Positions 1 through 8,843 of a stretch of 40,247 nt of DNA are shown piece after piece; the first letter of the stretch is position 1; each line of letters opens with the position of its first letter. The stretch is from the NCBI RefSeq assembly GCF_029531845.1, contig NZ_JAMBPV010000017.1, positions 1 to 40,247 on the forward strand, in the 5' to 3' direction. The notes below the pieces were generated by a model. The model was not told the origin of the DNA, made no database searches, and saw only the letters and a program-made list of their open reading frames with translations. Source of the stretch: Staphylococcus equorum (GTDB taxonomy: Bacteria > Bacillota > Bacilli > Staphylococcales > Staphylococcaceae). The position numbers were made by a program, and so were the translations under genes.

Positions 1-74
1 AAGCTTACACACTCATTTAGATAGTGTGAAAGGTTGGATATATGCCTGTTCACACGTGGGCTTTTTTACATAAA

Positions 75-108
75 TAAAAAGCATGCTATCTTTTATAGAT
101 AACATGCT
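75..108 (-). terminator. terminator of the minus-strand gene at 115-513
   Basis: Arms at 81-90 and 98-107 (GCATGCTATC against GATAACATGC, one G-T pair) are followed on the minus strand by a run of T. It lies just past the stop codon of the gene at 115-513. Confidence 0.75.
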
Positions 109-114
109 CTTACA

Positions 115-513
115 TTATGCTTTTATCAGTTCTATGCATTCTTCATTGTAATATTTAATTATATAGACACTTGGCATGCTTAAAACTTCTCTACAACCAA
201 CTTTTTGACTATTTAATAATTTAATTGCTATATCAATATCTTTAACATTTTCTAAAAAACAAAAGCCGAAGCTTTCTGATACATATTCATTACTAATTTG
301 TGCTTTTAAGTTATAGTCATTGATTACATCAGTTTTTGTACCGAATAGGGCAAAGACCTCATGTAAACTATCATAAATAGTGTACAAAACTTCTTTTGAT
401 TTTCCAATTTCTCTTATCAGTGTTTTTGTATCTTCACTTAAAAAATTGTTGAACTCTAAATCGTTAAAATCTTCCATTCTAATAATTTGTTTATTCATAT
501 TTAAATTCATCAT
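115..513 (-). CDS. hypothetical protein, 132 aa
   Basis: I do not recognise this protein. The start is placed at an ATG at 513 because AGAGGTGC lies just in front of it; the frame stays open further upstream to 609 but without a convincing ribosome site. The protein is soluble, with no signal peptide or membrane segment, and mixes acidic helical stretches (residues 12-60) with a C-terminal half rich in Ile, Val and Tyr. It is transcribed alone, ends at its own terminator, and has an inverted repeat (590-610) in its upstream region. A function cannot be inferred from context. Confidence 0.6.
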   Translation of the reverse strand: MMNLNMNKQIIRMEDFNDLEFNNFLSEDTKTLIREIGKSKEVLYTIYDSLHEVFALFGTKTDVINDYNLKAQISNEYVSESFGFCFLENVKDIDIAIKLLNSQKVGCREVLSMPSVYIIKYYNEECIELIKA

Positions 514-589
514 TAGCACCTCTTTTGATATTTGTTGTCTGTTGACAATGAAGCAATTGCATTTACATTTGTTTTGTAAAGTATTCAGC

Positions 590-610
590 ATTGCTTGTTG
601 TTCAAGCAAT
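590..610. promoter_or_regulatory. inverted repeat upstream of the 115-513 gene
   Basis: Perfect 8-bp arms ATTGCTTG (590-597) and CAAGCAAT (603-610) flank a 5-base loop. On the minus strand they overlap a plausible promoter for the 115-513 gene (TTGAAC then TACTTT, 16-base spacer). An operator or a leader hairpin are equally possible. Confidence 0.4.
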
Positions 611-677
611 GTTGAAATATAAAAAAATTTTATGTGGAACGTTTTAAAAATTTTTTATGGTGCTTTAAAAAACTGAA

Positions 678-707
678 TCACCAATTAGTAGTTATACTAA
701 TTGGTGA
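678..707 (-). terminator. terminator of the topB-CPBP operon
   Basis: Perfect 13-bp arms (678-690 and 695-707) around a 4-base loop, followed on the minus strand by TTCAGTTTTTT. It lies about 100 bases past the stop of the CPBP gene. The rest of 514-812 holds no convincing gene. It does contain GTCTGTTGACA at 538-548, with an inverted copy near 735-745. Confidence 0.55.
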
Positions 708-812
708 TGAATAGTAAATGCTTATATGCGAGTGTCAACAGACGAGATCAAAGAGATTATTATAGTAGTTAAAAATATAGTTAACACGTTACCTTTTTAA
801 ACTACTGTAAAG

Positions 813-1673
813 TTAATATTTTAATTTTTTATTTGCTTTGTACTTTTTGAATCTATACTCCCAATAGTTTCCATAATTAGTAATTACACTTTCTTTTTTA
901 TAAAGAAACCAAATAGTATATACAAATATATATAAAACTATCATGAAACCTACTAAATATACAATATTCTCGTAATCATATCTTCCTAAGATTGAGCATG
1001 TATTACCTATCATATGAATTGCTATCACAAGCTTTATATCTCTAGTAAAAATAAATACAAGAGATAATATGATTCCACTTACTAGATAACCCCCGATGTT
1101 CTCTATATCATATCCTTTTGCTACATGTACAAAACCAAATAAAACAGATGAAAATATAAAAAATGATATAACTCCTAATTTATCATTCTGATTTTTAGTT
1201 TTATTTTGTAAATAACTAGAAGCTGAAAGTATTGTTATAAATAAAACACCTCTAAAAATAATTTCTTCTATTATTGGTGCTGTTAAACTACCACCTGCAA
1301 AGATTATATCCATTGATGAACCCACATCATGTTTTTCATTAAGTCTTTGATTAGCTGTGTCGCTACTGAATCTACTTGATATAAGTGTTTGAATATATAT
1401 TGCTATAGAAACTATGAAAATCTTACTATATATAGGAATAGATATAGGCTTATAGTATTTATTAGGTATTTTGTTTTTCTTTTTATTGAATACTTTATAT
1501 AGAATATACAAAACAATAACCATAGATATTATTAGTATATGACCTATCGTACTCTTTAAACTATCAGCTAAAAATTTCATTTCTAAAAAGAGTATAAACG
1601 TAGTTATCCCTAATGTTATAAATCCTATTCTATGAAAAATTTCTTTACTTTCTTTAATTAAATGAAACTGCAT
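813..1673 (-). CDS. CPBP-family intramembrane metalloprotease
   Basis: Predicted multipass membrane protease of the CPBP (CAAX protease and bacteriocin-processing, Abi) family, 286 aa. Visible motifs are EEIIFRG (the EExxxR motif, around residues 136-142), FGFVH (the FxxxH motif), and HMIGN near the C-terminal third, all within hydrophobic helices. The ATG at 1673 has AAAGGA about ten bases upstream and overlaps the 3' end of topB by 20 bases, so the two are probably co-transcribed and translationally linked. Family members process prenylated proteins, act in bacteriocin self-immunity or degrade membrane proteins; which applies here is unknown. A role in surface exclusion or in protecting the recipient is speculation. 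Confidence 0.8.
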   Translation of the reverse strand: MQFHLIKESKEIFHRIGFITLGITTFILFLEMKFLADSLKSTIGHILIISMVIVLYILYKVFNKKKNKIPNKYYKPISIPIYSKIFIVSIAIYIQTLISSRFSSDTANQRLNEKHDVGSSMDIIFAGGSLTAPIIEEIIFRGVLFITILSASSYLQNKTKNQNDKLGVISFFIFSSVLFGFVHVAKGYDIENIGGYLVSGIILSLVFIFTRDIKLVIAIHMIGNTCSILGRYDYENIVYLVGFMIVLYIFVYTIWFLYKKESVITNYGNYWEYRFKKYKANKKLKY

Positions 1674-3780
1674 ATCTTTTTATTCCTTTGTTTTTATCAT
1701 CTTCAAGTTTTAAATAGGCTTCATACGTGCCACCGTCTTTTTTAGGCAACTTAATTTTCTTCTTAGTTTTACCATTTGTAATTATTTCTTTAATCTGGCT
1801 TTCACTTAATTTTTTCTTAAAGAAGTTGCCGAAGAAGATTTGCTCACAATCAGTACATTTGTAAACTTTACCTCGATTTTGTATTTGTCCTTTTTCACAA
1901 TTAGGACATTTAGCAATATTATTTTCTTTTTGTACTTGATTTGCTAACTCACCGATTTGTGCATTGTTTTCTTTTTCTTCTTTCATTGATAATTCTTTCT
2001 CAATGAATTTTTTAATCATATTTAAAAATCCGTCTTTGTCTGCTTCACCACTTCCGATTTGTTTCAAACGTTTTTCCCACTCTGCTGTCATGCTTGGACT
2101 TGCCAATAACGTATCTTTTACTGCTGTACAAACCATTTCCCCTTTAGGTGTAACGTAATAACGATTTTTATAAAGTTTAATGTATTCTCTATTAATTAGT
2201 GTTTGAATGGTATCAGCTCTTGTCGCTTCCGTTCCTAAACCGTTAGTTTCTTTTAGAATTGCTTGATCTTCTTCATCGTTTAAAGTTTTACCAGCTGTTT
2301 CCATCATCGCAATTAACTGTCCGTCTGTAAAAGGTTTAGGAGGTTGCGTTTTGCCTTCTGTTTGCTCAACTTTGGATTCCACTTCTTCTTTTTCTATTAA
2401 TTTAGGTAATTTTGCTGTTTTTTCTTCGTCTTTATCTTCATCGTCTTTAGATTTCTTAAATAATGACTTCCAACCAATTTCTGTTTCAACTTTTCCTGTT
2501 GAATAGAAAATCATGTCATTAACATTAGTTTCAATTTTAGTTTCATCAAAAATATAATCGTTCGCAAACATTGATAGGGTAGTTGAAACTACTAAATCAA
2601 GAATTTGTCTTTCTTGTTTACTTAATTTATTTAAATCATCTTCGCTAGGAACTTTTGAAGTCGGTATAATCGCATGATGTTCCTCAATAGCTTCCACTAC
2701 ATATGGCTTTCTTTCTTCTTTATAAGACGTTTCAAAATCTTTTTTATATATTTGTTTTAAATCGTTTAATTTATCAAGCAAATAATCAAATTCACTTTGT
2801 GTGATTGCTGGTGTGTCTGTTCTAGGATAAGTTAATATTTTCTTATCATATAGACTTTGTGCAATATTCAGTGTTTCTTTTGAGTTAATTTTAAATAGTG
2901 AACTTGCTTTTTTCTGCAATCCAGATAACGAAAATAGATTTGGTGCTTTTTGTTTTTTTTCTTTTGTTTCTAATTTTTGAACGAATCCCTTAGTAGAATT
3001 ACTTAATTCATGCTGTTCAAATATATTAGTAATTTCTTCTTTATCTTTTGTTTTAATCTTTGCTTTTCCTTCATATTGACCATGTTCTGCTTTGAATAAA
3101 CCTTTAATTTCATAAAAAGGTTCTGAAACGAAATTTTCAATTTCTTTTTGACGTTCGTAAATCATGTATAGGGTAGGCGTTTGAACTCGACCTATTGTTA
3201 TAACATCATTTAAGCCTTTGCTTCTGAAAATACTTGTATAGAATGATGTTAGGTTCATTCCGACCAAGTAGTCACTAATTTGTCTTGCATTTGCTTCTTG
3301 ATACATGTTCAAATCAATTTTATTATCATCTAATTGTTTGAATTTCTTTCTAATATCTTCATGAACTAATGAGCTATTTGCATAACGTTTTATTGTTTTA
3401 TTTTTAGCACCACTTAAACGCAATACAGAGTAAAATATGTTTGATCCTTCACGACCATAATCTGTAGCATTTATTATCGTATCTGCTTTATTCACAAGCT
3501 TTTTCACTATATTAAATTGACTTTGTTTACCTTTAGCAACTCCGTACTCATATTGTGTAGGAAAGAAGGGTAAGTTTTCAATACTCCATGTATTAACTGG
3601 TTCGTTGTAATCTTTTGGTGTTTTCATTTCCACTAAGTGACCAATTGCCCAAGTTACAATAGCATTGCCGACAATATCACTTTCTAATTCAATATAACCA
3701 TTTTCTTTCTTTTTAATACCTAATGCCTTCGCATAGTCCATTGCTTGACTAGGTTTTTCAGCTAAAATTACTGTTGTCAT
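1654..3780 (-). CDS. topB: type IA DNA topoisomerase III (TopB / TraI-TrsI type)
   Basis: Type IA topoisomerase of 708 aa, close to the usual staphylococcal TopB length. The N-terminal TOPRIM domain starts with VILAEKPSQA, the catalytic tyrosine is Y318 in LTYPRTDT, and a C-terminal CPNC/CTDC zinc ribbon lies around residues 630-652. Plasmids of the pSK41/pGO1 type carry a related topoisomerase (TraI/TrsI) in their transfer region. It relaxes single-strand-containing DNA and may assist replication or transfer of the plasmid. Its promoter lies inside operator copy 1 (3845-3863), which puts it in the plasmid-wide regulon together with par and ssb. It is followed by the overlapping CPBP protease gene. 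Confidence 0.93.
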   Translation of the reverse strand: MTTVILAEKPSQAMDYAKALGIKKKENGYIELESDIVGNAIVTWAIGHLVEMKTPKDYNEPVNTWSIENLPFFPTQYEYGVAKGKQSQFNIVKKLVNKADTIINATDYGREGSNIFYSVLRLSGAKNKTIKRYANSSLVHEDIRKKFKQLDDNKIDLNMYQEANARQISDYLVGMNLTSFYTSIFRSKGLNDVITIGRVQTPTLYMIYERQKEIENFVSEPFYEIKGLFKAEHGQYEGKAKIKTKDKEEITNIFEQHELSNSTKGFVQKLETKEKKQKAPNLFSLSGLQKKASSLFKINSKETLNIAQSLYDKKILTYPRTDTPAITQSEFDYLLDKLNDLKQIYKKDFETSYKEERKPYVVEAIEEHHAIIPTSKVPSEDDLNKLSKQERQILDLVVSTTLSMFANDYIFDETKIETNVNDMIFYSTGKVETEIGWKSLFKKSKDDEDKDEEKTAKLPKLIEKEEVESKVEQTEGKTQPPKPFTDGQLIAMMETAGKTLNDEEDQAILKETNGLGTEATRADTIQTLINREYIKLYKNRYYVTPKGEMVCTAVKDTLLASPSMTAEWEKRLKQIGSGEADKDGFLNMIKKFIEKELSMKEEKENNAQIGELANQVQKENNIAKCPNCEKGQIQNRGKVYKCTDCEQIFFGNFFKKKLSESQIKEIITNGKTKKKIKLPKKDGGTYEAYLKLEDDKNKGIKRYAVSFN

Positions 3781-3826
3781 ATTAAAACTCCCTTTGTTAT
3801 GTTTTTCATTTAATTAATATACTAAT

Positions 3827-3863
3827 ATTGTACCATAGAACAACACGTCTGTAAAGTAGACGT
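3827..3863 (-). promoter_or_regulatory. operator copy 1 with topB promoter
   Basis: 19-bp inverted repeat at 3845-3863; on the minus strand it reads ACGTCT-ACTTTAC-AGACGT. The -35 TTTACA lies inside the repeat, and the -10 TACAAT (3827-3832) follows after exactly 17 bases. topB begins 47 bases further on. Confidence 0.8.
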
Positions 3864-3868
3864 ATTAT

Positions 3869-3916
3869 AAAAAATGGAACTTTCTAATTTATTATAAATA
3901 GAAAGTTCCATTTTTT
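3869..3916. terminator. strong hairpin terminator of the relaxase-VirD4 operon
   Basis: Perfect 18-bp arms (3869-3886 and 3899-3916) with a 12-base loop and A and T runs at the two ends, so it can work in both directions. It separates the end of the VirD4 gene from the topB promoter. Confidence 0.88.
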
Positions 3917-3920
3917 ACTG

Positions 3921-6146
3921 TTAAACATCTATACTACGGTTGGAATTATCATTCGCTTTGTCATTCGCTTTGTTTTTAAAAGTATTAATATTCTGTTCAA
4001 ATTCATCAGCGCTTTCATTTACGATATTAACTTTATCTTCATCGTTCATATCTTTAAATGCTTCATCTTTATTATTAACTTTATCACTTGAATCATTAAA
4101 TGCTCTACAATCATTTAATAAATTGTTTAAACCATCATTTCCATTTTCAACTTCTTCAACAACTTCTTGTGTTAAAGATTCTGTTTTATTTTCAATTAAC
4201 TTTTCATTTTTATTATCAGATTCTTGTTGTGCTTCTTTTTCTTGTTTCGCTTCTTTTTTAATATTTAATTCATTTTCTTTTTTTCTTTTATCCATTTCAC
4301 TAAAAGTTAATTGTTTTTCAACATCATAATTTTTAGCTTCTGCAACAGGAGAGGTATAACCTAAACTATTTCTTACATTATCATAATTATATTTATAAGT
4401 TTTCTCACCATTTTTAACAACTTCTTTTGTTAATAAATTAGGAAATACTTTTGCTTGAAATGCTTTTTCTAAAAATAATGGGTCATGACCGTTTATCATT
4501 AATATACAATCTTTTTTCCTTAGATTTCCAACTTCACTTGGATCCATTAAACGTCTTTTTAAGTAATTATCACCTAATTGTGTGCTTATATTACCTTTGC
4601 TTTTCGTCATATCATTTTTCTTTTGAGATATTGTAGTATCTCCTAGTGATTCACTTATCCATTTTGTAGTGTTAGTATCTTTTTTGTCTGCTCTTAACAA
4701 AAGGGTTGTATCATGGTTCCCTAAAATGTCGGCAGCTTCTTCTTTACCATACATTGATTTTTTTTCTAATTGCGCTCTGTTTTGAATAATTGTGTGCATA
4801 CTCAAACCTAAACCACGACACGTTGCTAATGTTTTTGAATAGTCATCTAGCTTACCTATATTTGCAAATTCATCTAACATAAATACAACTTTTCTTTTGA
4901 GTTTACCTCCAGTATTATTAGCAATATCATAATAAACATTAATCATTTGATTAAAGAATACTGATGTTAATGGGGCAAACGTATCATCTTTCATAGAAAG
5001 TTTCACATATAGAATAGCTTTTTCATTTATGAAATCTTCAAAGTTAAAATCATTTCTTTTTGTCATTGCTTTTACTTCTGGAAGCTTGAATAAACTAAAA
5101 CCATTATTAAGTGTAGAAGTAACAGATTTCCTAGTATCTGATGTTAAATCTTTAATAGTATTTAACAGTGGTTTAGCTGGGTGTTCCTTATCAATTTGTT
5201 CTACCCATTTTAAAAAATGTTCTTCGTCTTGTATATGTTCATCGTAAACGTCTACTACTTTTTCTAAATTAGCTTCTTCTTTTGAGTATTCAGTTTTCAC
5301 AAAGACAATTAAAGCCGATAAAATATTAATAGCCGAGTTTTTGAAGAACTGACCACTGCCACCATCTCCACCTTTTTCAAAGTTTGAAATAATATTATTC
5401 GCTACTTTTTGTGCTTCTAATGATGTTTCAACATAATACAATGGATTATATTTAGACTGTGCAAAATCAACAAAATCTACTTGATAAACTTGATAACCTT
5501 GATCTCGTTTTAATTGGGCAGTATCTCTATGAAGTTCACCTTTAGGGTCAATAGCGATTATTGATTTGTTCTTAATGTTAATGAGATTAGGTATTACGTA
5601 AGACTGTGTTTTACCAGCACCACTTGAACCTATAATTGCTACATTTTGATTATCTATTTCTGTGTCATCATGCATGATTAACAAATCTTTTTTTTCGGGA
5701 ACCTTACCTAAAATGTAACCATTCTCCATATCCAAGTTTTTCTTTAAATTACTTCCATAGTGACTATTTTTTTTACTCACTAATGTTTCTCCATTTCTTA
5801 ATTCATCTGGATCACCCCATTTAGAAGTACCATGTAAACCGACTTCATCTGCTTCTGAATACCCTTTTTCATCTAATAGAATACCCTGTACTAAATAACA
5901 GATTAAGAAAGTAAATATCAGAATAAATAGTAGGGGAGTGTATATAGGTAATACCTCTAAAGTTTTTTCCGTCACGCTCATTACATGTGTTACGTAATCA
6001 CCATATTCATTAATATTCGGTTTATCTGTATCGTGATTTAAATACATAGCAACTAATGTATTTATAAGGTGAGTAGGTATTAATGCTACCACCATAATTA
6101 TTAAAATCTTTAACCAAAAATGAGGTTTTATTTTACTTCCAAACAT
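3921..6146 (-). CDS. VirD4/TraG-type conjugative coupling protein (TraK/TrsK-like)
   Basis: Coupling ATPase of 741 aa that would bring the relaxase-DNA complex to the T4SS channel at the inner face of the membrane. Two N-terminal membrane segments (about residues 12-35 and 68-91) are followed by Walker A GSSGAGKT (residues 173-180), DPKGE shortly after it, and Walker B VVFMLDEFANIG. The last 150 residues form a low-complexity acidic and Asn/Lys-rich tail. An AAGGAGTGA ribosome site precedes the ATG at 6146. It sits 12 bases after the relaxase stop, in the same operon. It corresponds to TraK/TrsK of pSK41/pGO1-type plasmids. Confidence 0.94.
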   Translation of the reverse strand: MFGSKIKPHFWLKILIIMVVALIPTHLINTLVAMYLNHDTDKPNINEYGDYVTHVMSVTEKTLEVLPIYTPLLFILIFTFLICYLVQGILLDEKGYSEADEVGLHGTSKWGDPDELRNGETLVSKKNSHYGSNLKKNLDMENGYILGKVPEKKDLLIMHDDTEIDNQNVAIIGSSGAGKTQSYVIPNLINIKNKSIIAIDPKGELHRDTAQLKRDQGYQVYQVDFVDFAQSKYNPLYYVETSLEAQKVANNIISNFEKGGDGGSGQFFKNSAINILSALIVFVKTEYSKEEANLEKVVDVYDEHIQDEEHFLKWVEQIDKEHPAKPLLNTIKDLTSDTRKSVTSTLNNGFSLFKLPEVKAMTKRNDFNFEDFINEKAILYVKLSMKDDTFAPLTSVFFNQMINVYYDIANNTGGKLKRKVVFMLDEFANIGKLDDYSKTLATCRGLGLSMHTIIQNRAQLEKKSMYGKEEAADILGNHDTTLLLRADKKDTNTTKWISESLGDTTISQKKNDMTKSKGNISTQLGDNYLKRRLMDPSEVGNLRKKDCILMINGHDPLFLEKAFQAKVFPNLLTKEVVKNGEKTYKYNYDNVRNSLGYTSPVAEAKNYDVEKQLTFSEMDKRKKENELNIKKEAKQEKEAQQESDNKNEKLIENKTESLTQEVVEEVENGNDGLNNLLNDCRAFNDSSDKVNNKDEAFKDMNDEDKVNIVNESADEFEQNINTFKNKANDKANDNSNRSIDV

Positions 6147-6158
6147 TCAAATCACTCC

Positions 6159-8093
6159 TTATCTTGTCATGTTATTTTCACGATCATCTTTATCTCGTTT
6201 TTTCTTTTTCTTCTTAGTTCCAGTTGAATTTCCTTGTTCTAATTCTTGAACATATTGAGATAAAATATTTGTTACTCCCAAATTACCAAACTGTCTATTG
6301 GGTTCTTTTCTCTCAATATTACTTTCTTCTTTATAATTTTCATTTTGTTTTTGTTCTCCATTTTTTAAATGTTTTTCAACAATTTCTTGTTGTGGAACTT
6401 TATCGTATTTATCTAATGAAATTATAAGTTGTGATTTACTATAAGGCGATTCGTTTTTAATTCTTTCATATGTTTTATTTCCAAGTTTATTCATTAAATC
6501 ATCATCAATGAAATGACTTACTCTCTCTAATTCATTATGTTTAGATTCAATAAATGCTTTTTCAATTTGCTGTGTTTGAACATCATCAATGGTATTATCT
6601 TTTGAAATGTTTATATTTCTTTCACTAAAGTAAATATCTTTTGAAACTTTTGTATATAGCTCTTTAACATCTATATCACTAGGTATAATATTATTGTCCT
6701 TAAATTCTTTTTCAACTTTAGATACATGTATGAATTCACCTTTAAATCCATTTTCAACAATAAATGCTTTTTCATCATTAGTGAACTTATCATGACGGTT
6801 AGGATATATAGAAGAAACAATATTTTCATTTGCTTCAACTTCTTTATTTAATATATTCTTAGAAGCATTGTATATCTCTAATCGTTTGTTTTCTTTAGCT
6901 TCATTGTTTTTCTTCGCAATTGCTAAATTATCATATTGTTTTTGCATTGGATCATTAAATCTATCCTTATCAAATCCATATTTTGTAATGTCATTACCTT
7001 TAAGTTTTTCATTAACAATATGGTCTAAATATTGTTCTTTCAAATCTAATTTAAGTTTTTCATTCATGATTTTTCTACCGAAAGTAGAAGCAGTTTGATG
7101 TGTGTTTTTAATTGTTTCTTTAGCTTCAATATATCCAACATCATATTTATATCTGTCTTTAAGTTTTTGGTAATCTTCATCATCTTTATAAGTAGGTTTA
7201 TAATCTTGAACCAATTCATTAAATGCGTCCTGTTTCTTCATTTGTTTTTCATCATGTTTAATTTCTTCAGTTAAATCATTGTTATAATCAATAATTTCTT
7301 GATTTATTTTTCCATAATATGTGACTGGTTCATACTCAATACTGTTCTTTTCACATCTATATTTCTCTTTTTCTTCAATACGATATTCTTCTCTTGATAA
7401 ACGGATTTGCGCAATTTTTTCTTTACCTTGTTCTTCAAAACTTCTTGAATCATATCTACGTTGACTATTTTCTCTTTCGGCAAAAAAGTTTAATTTTTGT
7501 TCCCAACTTTTTCTCAATGGTGTTGTTTGAATATCAGAAAACCGTTCTTGTTTTCTAATTTTATTCCCACTTTTATTTAACTTAGGATTGCCATTTTCAT
7601 CATATTGAGTGCGTGTTTTTGTTTTACTTCCCCAAGTACCATCTTGATTAAAAGGACGTTGTGTTAACAAAACGTGAGCGTGTGGATTGTTAGAGTCATC
7701 ACGATGAATACTGATATCAGCAACCATACCTTTATCAACAAATTCAGATTGAACAAAGTTTTTTGCTAATTCTGTTTGAACTTCTCTATCTAAATCATTT
7801 GGTAAAGAAAGCAAAATTTCAGTTGCTAGTTGTGGACTGTTAGTCTTAGTATTTTGTTTTTCAACTTTATCAACTTCATTCCATAACTTTTCTCTATCAC
7901 TAGCCCATTCAGGTGCATTTTCTGGCGTCAAAATCATAGATTCAGGTTTAACAACATGATTTCTAAATTTGATTTGTTCATCTGTTCTTTCACTATATAA
8001 TTCTTCATCTGAACGATATGAAGCACAAGCAATAATATTTCTAGAATCTCTGTTTATGTGATTAACATCTAAATTATAATAACCTTTCTCCAT
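6159..8093 (-). CDS. MobA/MobL-family (MOBQ-like) conjugative relaxase
   Basis: Relaxase of 644 aa that would nick oriT and stay covalently bound to the transferred strand. The HUH metal site is H130, H138 and H140 (IHRDDSNNPHAHVLLTQR), and the likely nucleophile is Y26 in ASYRS, the position equivalent to the MobA tyrosine. The start is placed at 8093, directly after AAAGGAGG; the frame extends 15 codons upstream into oriT but lacks a ribosome site there. Residues 220 onward are long, charged helices, and the protein ends in a Lys/Arg-rich tail finishing NNMTR, a tail shared with two neighbours (see findings). Nes of pSK41 has a similar length and family. It is transcribed through oriT, followed by the coupling protein gene. 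Confidence 0.93.
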   Translation of the reverse strand: MEKGYYNLDVNHINRDSRNIIACASYRSDEELYSERTDEQIKFRNHVVKPESMILTPENAPEWASDREKLWNEVDKVEKQNTKTNSPQLATEILLSLPNDLDREVQTELAKNFVQSEFVDKGMVADISIHRDDSNNPHAHVLLTQRPFNQDGTWGSKTKTRTQYDENGNPKLNKSGNKIRKQERFSDIQTTPLRKSWEQKLNFFAERENSQRRYDSRSFEEQGKEKIAQIRLSREEYRIEEKEKYRCEKNSIEYEPVTYYGKINQEIIDYNNDLTEEIKHDEKQMKKQDAFNELVQDYKPTYKDDEDYQKLKDRYKYDVGYIEAKETIKNTHQTASTFGRKIMNEKLKLDLKEQYLDHIVNEKLKGNDITKYGFDKDRFNDPMQKQYDNLAIAKKNNEAKENKRLEIYNASKNILNKEVEANENIVSSIYPNRHDKFTNDEKAFIVENGFKGEFIHVSKVEKEFKDNNIIPSDIDVKELYTKVSKDIYFSERNINISKDNTIDDVQTQQIEKAFIESKHNELERVSHFIDDDLMNKLGNKTYERIKNESPYSKSQLIISLDKYDKVPQQEIVEKHLKNGEQKQNENYKEESNIERKEPNRQFGNLGVTNILSQYVQELEQGNSTGTKKKKKKRDKDDRENNMTR

Positions 8094-8116
8094 GACTTTG
8101 ACCTCCTTTCTTTTAG

Positions 8117-8204
8117 CCCCTGCGGGAACTATACTCATTTATGAACTATGCCCATTATGCCAACTTTCAAGTTTGCATATAGATGGGCAGTGTCTTACGA
8201 ACTG
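8117..8204. other. candidate origin of transfer (oriT)
   Basis: The leader of the relaxase gene holds a nested hairpin: TGCCCAT-TATGC (8149-8160) pairs with GCATA-TAG-ATGGGCA (8175-8189, 3-base bulge), and AACTT/AAGTT forms the inner stem. Immediately after it on the plus strand comes GTGTCTTACGAACTG (8190-8204), which vaguely resembles the GTGCGCCCTTACGG core of the RSF1010 nic family. Upstream are a small CCC/GGG hairpin (8118-8126) and two direct GAACTAT repeats (8126-8132 and 8143-8149). Hairpin followed by nic is the order seen in MOBQ/MOBP origins. If it holds, DNA on the plus side (8.2 kb upward) would enter the recipient first and the relaxase gene last. Confidence 0.7.
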
Positions 8205-8209
8205 ATTTT

Positions 8210-8238
8210 ATTATACCATATTCTAGTGACTTAACCAA
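8210..8238 (-). promoter_or_regulatory. relaxase operon promoter
   Basis: On the minus strand, TTGGTT (8233-8238), a 17-base spacer and TATAAT (8210-8215) with an extended TGG. It overlaps the divergent promoter of the relaxosome operon. Confidence 0.65.
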
Positions 8239-8254
8239 TGGTTTGTGGTATAAT
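8226..8254 (+). promoter_or_regulatory. relaxosome operon promoter with small inverted repeat
   Basis: GTGACT (8226-8231), a 17-base spacer and TATAAT (8249-8254) with an extended TGG. The short inverted repeat AACC-AAT-GGTT (8233-8243) lies in the spacer and also covers the -35 of the opposing promoter, so one bound protein could repress both. Confidence 0.65.
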
Positions 8255-8294
8255 TACAATATAATAAATAAAAGATTTAAAAGGAGTTTTAATA

Positions 8295-8585
8295 ATGGCA
8301 AAAATCAAAAAAACAGATATTAGTAAATTAAGTAAATTAGATCAACAAATCGAAGAACTAAAAATACAAAAGAAAAAACAAGAAGAAGATTTAGCAAAAA
8401 ATATCGGAAGCCATTTCATGAATAACATTGATATTGATGAATTAGAAACTACAGAAGATTTGTATAATATTATTGATGAAGTATTAGGAAAATTTAATAA
8501 CATTAAAAACAATAATGAATTTGAAAATAATGATTTTAAAAAGGAATCATCAGAAATAAATAATGAATCAGAATCAGTAAATTAA
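8295..8585 (+). CDS. small coiled-coil protein, first gene of the relaxosome operon
   Basis: 96-aa acidic protein; AAAAGGAG precedes its ATG. Residues 10-35 form a strongly charged predicted helix (LSKLDQQIEELKIQKKKQEE), and residues 45-70 form a second acidic one; the C-terminus is Asn/Glu-rich and likely disordered. I cannot place it in a named family. Its position as the first gene after oriT, divergent from the relaxase and 12 bases before a DUF3847-like gene, suggests an accessory DNA-binding or relaxosome protein. The operon continues to 12437. Confidence 0.72.
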   Translation: MAKIKKTDISKLSKLDQQIEELKIQKKKQEEDLAKNIGSHFMNNIDIDELETTEDLYNIIDEVLGKFNNIKNNNEFENNDFKKESSEINNESESVN

Positions 8586-8597
8586 TCGAGTGATAAT

Positions 8598-8837
8598 ATG
8601 GACGAATTTAAAAAGATTAAAAAAACTGAAGCAAAAATTGAAAGAACAGAATTACAGAGGAATAGATTAAAAAACATTGATAGAAAAGAAAGAGCACATA
8701 GACTAATACAAAAAGGGGCTTTACTAGAAAAATATTTTGAAGCCGAAGAATTATCACCTAATGAAACCGAGGAACTATTAAAGTATTTTGCTAATTATGT
8801 AAATTCTAATAAACCTAGTAAATTTAAAAAGGAGTAG
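8598..8837 (+). CDS. DUF3847-like relaxosome accessory protein
   Basis: 79-aa basic protein. The core KERAHRLIQKGALLEKYF (about residues 32-49) follows a charged helix and matches my memory of DUF3847-type mobilisation proteins, which carry a characteristic HRLI-x-x-GA-LE segment and are often encoded next to MobA/MobL relaxases. It probably helps the relaxase bind or melt oriT. It is six bases from the next gene, so it is co-translated with its neighbours. The ribosome site (GAGTGAT) is weak compared with the rest of the operon. No domain search was run. Confidence 0.75.
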   Translation: MDEFKKIKKTEAKIERTELQRNRLKNIDRKERAHRLIQKGALLEKYFEAEELSPNETEELLKYFANYVNSNKPSKFKKE

Positions 8838-8843
8838 ATATTA

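Noticed and set aside
3940..4329. 129-codon plus-strand frame opposite the VirD4 gene, and similar long frames opposite other AT-rich genes
   Set aside because: They are mirror images of Lys/Glu-rich coding sequence, giving Leu/Phe/Ser-rich pseudo-membrane proteins, and lack ribosome sites.
8094..8138. Longer relaxase with 15 extra N-terminal codons starting MSIVPAG
   Set aside because: The extension lies in the oriT region, and AAAGGAGG is placed for the ATG at 8093. MobA-type relaxases keep the catalytic Tyr near residue 25, which fits the shorter start.
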